A stretch of 52,132 nt of DNA from Chloroflexota bacterium. Lineage in GTDB: Bacteria > Chloroflexota > Anaerolineae > Aggregatilineales > Phototrophicaceae. The notes beneath the pieces were generated by a model. The model made no database searches, was not told the origin of the DNA, and was given only the letters and a program-made list of their open reading frames with translations. The translations under genes and the position numbers were made by a program. The stretch covers positions 1-52,132 of the forward strand of contig WTGF01000070.1 in NCBI GenBank assembly GCA_011525385.1, written 5' to 3'. Below, piece after piece: positions 49,764 through 52,132 of this stretch; the first letter of the stretch is position 1, and each line of letters starts with the position of its first letter.

Positions 49764-50155
49764 GGCGCATCGTGGTCGGCAAAGTTGGGGAGATCCCGGA
49801 AGGCGGGCGCAAGATCATCGTGCCCTTCCGCGGCCGCGCCGGCATCGGCATCTTCAACGTGAAGGGCAGCTTCTACGCGCTGCGCAATATCTGCCCGCAT
49901 AAACGCGGACCACTCTGCACCGGCGAAGTTGCGGGCCGCAGCAGCATATACGCGCCGCCGTCGGTAACGGAGGGCTTCGTCGATTACGAACGCGAAGGCG
50001 AGATCATCCGCTGTCCCTGGCACGCCTGGCAATTCGACATCGCCACCGGGCAGTGCCTGGTCGATCCTGATGTGCGCGTCAAGACCTACCCCATCATCGT
50101 CGACGGCGAGGATCTCATCGTCGATGTTGATGTCAGCGACTTCATAAGCGAATAG
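49760..50155 (+). CDS. Rieske [2Fe-2S] ferredoxin-type protein
   Basis: The 131-residue protein starts at GTG overlapping the amidohydrolase stop (GTGA). The Rieske cluster ligands are C45 and H47 (CPHKRGPLC) and C85 and H88 (CPWHAW). Between them is a longer than usual stretch, including YAPPSVTEGFVDY. It is a free electron carrier or small subunit, as no oxygenase alpha subunit is encoded nearby. Coupling to an amidohydrolase is seen in environmental bacteria but its role is unclear. Confidence 0.88.
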   Translation: MRRIVVGKVGEIPEGGRKIIVPFRGRAGIGIFNVKGSFYALRNICPHKRGPLCTGEVAGRSSIYAPPSVTEGFVDYEREGEIIRCPWHAWQFDIATGQCLVDPDVRVKTYPIIVDGEDLIVDVDVSDFISE

Positions 50156-50234
50156 AGATGAATAGGCGGACAGGAAAACTACGCGCGTTTCAGCATCGTC
50201 GTTGCGCGAGGCGCTTGATCTACAGGGAAGCACA

Positions 50235-50642
50235 ATGAAAAAATCATCCGCGGAGCCGAAAAAATTGTACGTGGCCGCCTTTCCCTTTGCCGACAATGTC
50301 CTCGCCCTGCCGGTAGAAGACATTTCGCAGGCTGTGAAATGGTATGGAGGCGCCTTTGGACTCAAAGAGGTAGAAAGACGTGAAAGCCCGCTACCAGCGG
50401 TGATTATGGAGCGGGACGGTCTACAAATCGGGTTCGCGATCAACGGCCGTGATCCTGAACAGGAGGGCGCGGCAATTCTGGTCACTGATATCCAGCGTGC
50501 CCGGGACGAACTGGAAGCCAAAGGCGTCAAAATCGTAAACTGGCGCGTGGACGAGCGGGACGGAGAAAAGTTCCAAGTCTTTTTTGTTGTCGCTCCAGAT
50601 GGATTATGCTTCTATTTCCATCAGCCAATTGACGAGGTATAG
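50235..50642 (+). CDS. VOC/glyoxalase superfamily protein
   Basis: The ATG at 50235 follows AGGGAAG. The 135-residue protein has the VOC beta-alpha-beta-beta-beta pattern: NVLALPVEDISQAVKWYGGAFGL, VIMERDGLQIGFAI, AILVTDIQRARDELEAKG and a final FVVAPDGLCFYFHQP. Enzymes of this fold bind a divalent metal; here only some of the usual H/E ligands can be seen, so catalysis is uncertain. It may belong to the same transcription unit as the amidohydrolase and Rieske genes, 79 bp upstream. Confidence 0.8.
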   Translation: MKKSSAEPKKLYVAAFPFADNVLALPVEDISQAVKWYGGAFGLKEVERRESPLPAVIMERDGLQIGFAINGRDPEQEGAAILVTDIQRARDELEAKGVKIVNWRVDERDGEKFQVFFVVAPDGLCFYFHQPIDEV

Positions 50643-50727
50643 GCTTGGCAGAGCCACCGCATGAAAGACCTTGTTATACGGTTGGGCATGGCATAGAAAC
50701 GGAAAACTTGTCAAGAGGATAAGCACA

Positions 50728-51771
50728 ATGCCGACAAGTCAGGGATCGATTCGCCTCGGCATCATCAGCTTCGCGCATGGTCATGTGCTCAGCTATTGCC
50801 GCGCGATCGCCAACTTCGACGACGCCGAGGTAGTCGCCGCCTGGGACGATGACCACGAGCGCGGTCAGACGCATGCCGCCGAGTTTGGGCTGGACTGGGA
50901 GCCCGATCTCGATCAACTTTTGGCGCGCCAGGACATCGACGCCGTCGTCGTGGCAAGCCCGACCAACAGGCACGCTGAACACGTCACCGCCGCCGCGGAG
51001 GCCGGGCTGCAGATCTTGCTGCAAAAGCCGATGGCGCTCACGCTGGAAGACTGCGATGCCATCATCAATGTCGTCAATCGCAGCGGCGTCAAGTTCAGCA
51101 TGTGCTATCAGATGCGCGGCGATCCCATCAACCAGAAGATGAAGGCGTTGATCGACGAAGGCGCGGTGGGCAACATCGCCGTGGTACGCCGCCGCCACGC
51201 CATCCCGGCCCTGCTCAACAAATCCTGGGCCGTCCCCGGAAACTGGCATATTGATCCCGCCCAGAACATGGGCATGTTCATGGACGATGCCTCGCACGCT
51301 GCCGACTGGTTTTACTGGATGCTGGGACGTCCCGTCAGCGTGGTGGCGGAGATCGACAATATCGTCACGGATGTCGCGCCCGATGACAATGGCGTCGCCA
51401 TCTATCGCTTCGGCAAAGGCGAGATCGGCATCCTCTTCAACAGTTCAACCCAGTTGGCCGCCGAAGCCACCACCGAAATCTATGGCGATGCGGGGACTAT
51501 CCACCAGAATTACGGCGACGCTCCCTCGACGCTGGTCCCCCCGGAAGGCAGTCCGCTGAAGATCTTCCGCGCCGGCGCTGAGGACTGGGAGAGATTCGAC
51601 TTCCCCTTCGTGCCGCACAGCTCGCGGATTCATGCTGTGGCGCGTCCGGCGGTGGACTTCATCAAGGGCGATGGCCCGCCGCTGGCCAGCGCCGAGGATG
51701 GCAAGGTCTGCATCGAGATGGTCCTGGGCGCCTATCAATCGGCGCGAGAGGGACGTCGTATCCACTTTTAG
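50728..51771 (+). CDS. Gfo/Idh/MocA family oxidoreductase
   Basis: The ATG at 50728 has GAGGAT upstream; an extension to 50671 lacks a site. The 347-residue protein opens with GIISFAHGHVLSYC, a subfamily variant of the Rossmann glycine motif, and has the QKP motif (99-101, K100). It is probably an NAD(P)-dependent sugar or cyclitol dehydrogenase. It differs from the oxidoreductase at 42401, which has a normal GAGGMA motif. Confidence 0.86.
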   Translation: MPTSQGSIRLGIISFAHGHVLSYCRAIANFDDAEVVAAWDDDHERGQTHAAEFGLDWEPDLDQLLARQDIDAVVVASPTNRHAEHVTAAAEAGLQILLQKPMALTLEDCDAIINVVNRSGVKFSMCYQMRGDPINQKMKALIDEGAVGNIAVVRRRHAIPALLNKSWAVPGNWHIDPAQNMGMFMDDASHAADWFYWMLGRPVSVVAEIDNIVTDVAPDDNGVAIYRFGKGEIGILFNSSTQLAAEATTEIYGDAGTIHQNYGDAPSTLVPPEGSPLKIFRAGAEDWERFDFPFVPHSSRIHAVARPAVDFIKGDGPPLASAEDGKVCIEMVLGAYQSAREGRRIHF

Positions 51772-52132
51772 CGGAAATCGAGCGGTTCCATTCCGGTTCT
51801 TGAGGGCGAGCGCTGAATGACGCGCATTTCGTCCTCCAATCCCCGACAGTTGCGCCCTGTTTTTGCGTAACCGTATAGATACAGTATGTATACGGGGATG
51901 GGGGGGATTCATCACAGCCGCTCGGCGCGTAACCGGCGGATTTGGGCTACCGCGCTCACACAAAATAATAGACCGGTTCGGCTACCGCAGATCGCGGTTT
52001 ATTAAAAAGAGGCGCAGAGGGCACAGAGAGATTTTAACCACCGAGGGGCGCGTAGACACAGCCCGCCGACACTGACCGCCGGTCGCCCCTGCCGAATCGT
52101 TCATATTTTGGGTTAGGAATCTCATGTCGAGG
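51772..52132. other. Gene-free right end made of dispersed repeat fragments
   Basis: No supportable gene is seen in these 361 bp. From left to right there are a family A-like GGGGATGGGGGGG run (51894-51906), a stretch with GAGGCGCAGAGGGCACAGAGAG (52008-52029), a family D piece TTTTAACCACCGAGG (about 52032-52046) and a family C copy (52051-52087) that matches the insert in the MFS gene. Confidence 0.6.
52051..52087. repeat. Repeat family C, intergenic copy
   Basis: The 37-bp segment starting CGTAGACACAG and ending CGGTCGCC is the counterpart of 2148-2186, with two single-base gaps and two substitutions. It has no coding role here. Confidence 0.7.

Overview
The window looks like chromosomal DNA of a free-living or host-associated heterotroph, GC-rich (roughly 55-60 % by eye), most plausibly a Chloroflexota/Anaerolineae-type bacterium. 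This is inference from gene content (several sugar and peptide ABC importers without ATPase genes beside the sugar systems, SAQ/AQA-type signal peptides, GH116/GH172/GH16/GH3 enzymes, Gfo/Idh/MocA and TIM-barrel sugar enzymes, PhyH dioxygenases, abundant GC-rich palindromic repeats); no rRNA or marker gene is present to prove it. No tRNA, rRNA or CRISPR array was recognised.

Layout. 1-2984: the 3' part of a secreted BNR/sortilin-like beta-propeller protein and an MFS exporter, both carrying in-frame repeat-derived inserts. 3081-4093: a pentapeptide-repeat protein whose C-terminus looks like an antitoxin tail, overlapping a VapC-type PIN RNase. 4121-6269 (minus): a PD40 propeller protein and an iron-type alcohol dehydrogenase. 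6306-7956 (minus): an SfiI-like restriction-modification pair with a helix-turn-helix inside the methyltransferase. 8080-9743: class II aldolase plus PfkB sugar kinase. 9913-17209 (minus): GH172 (DUF2961) downstream of a complete Opp/Dpp-type importer. 17729-24248 (plus): a MalEFG-type importer, a GH116 glucosidase and a NodB-type deacetylase. 24433-33995 (minus): LacI regulator, a second MalEFG-type importer, a cytoplasmic GH3 beta-glucosidase and a secreted three-module GH16 glucanase, with three near-identical LacI operators. 34326-34933 (minus): an AT-rich pair of small membrane-protein genes. 35070-38861 (minus): aldo/keto reductase, two TIM-barrel isomerase/epimerase genes and a hydroxyacid dehydrogenase. 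39151-42290: a proline-rich JAMM plus degenerate M23-like protein and a WD40-like secreted propeller. 42401-45274 (minus): Gfo/Idh/MocA and a tandem duplicate of PhyH dioxygenases. 45408-46698: an orphan MazE-like antitoxin with a possible remnant of the mazF start, then a third PhyH protein. 46837-48075: an orphan ABC_sub_bind protein. 48131-48345: a MITE-like element with a perfect 10-bp target duplication. 48579-51771: amidohydrolase, Rieske protein, VOC protein and another Gfo/Idh/MocA enzyme.

How it fits together. The middle 24 kb is a glycan-use locus: secreted GH16 would cut a beta-glucan outside, the importers take up oligosaccharides, and cytoplasmic GH3, GH116 and possibly GH172 finish them. 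A LacI repressor probably controls the GH16/GH3 operon and itself. The two sugar operons converge on a palindromic repeat at 24352-24423. Neither MalEFG set has an ATPase gene, so a shared MsmK/MalK-type ATPase elsewhere is expected.

The observations I rate highest are the pentapeptide/PIN toxin-antitoxin-like pair, the insertion of palindromic repeats in frame into two protein-coding genes, the MITE with clear target duplication, the SfiI-like R-M system with an embedded DNA-binding motif, the JAMM/M23-like protein, and the small-membrane-protein operon.
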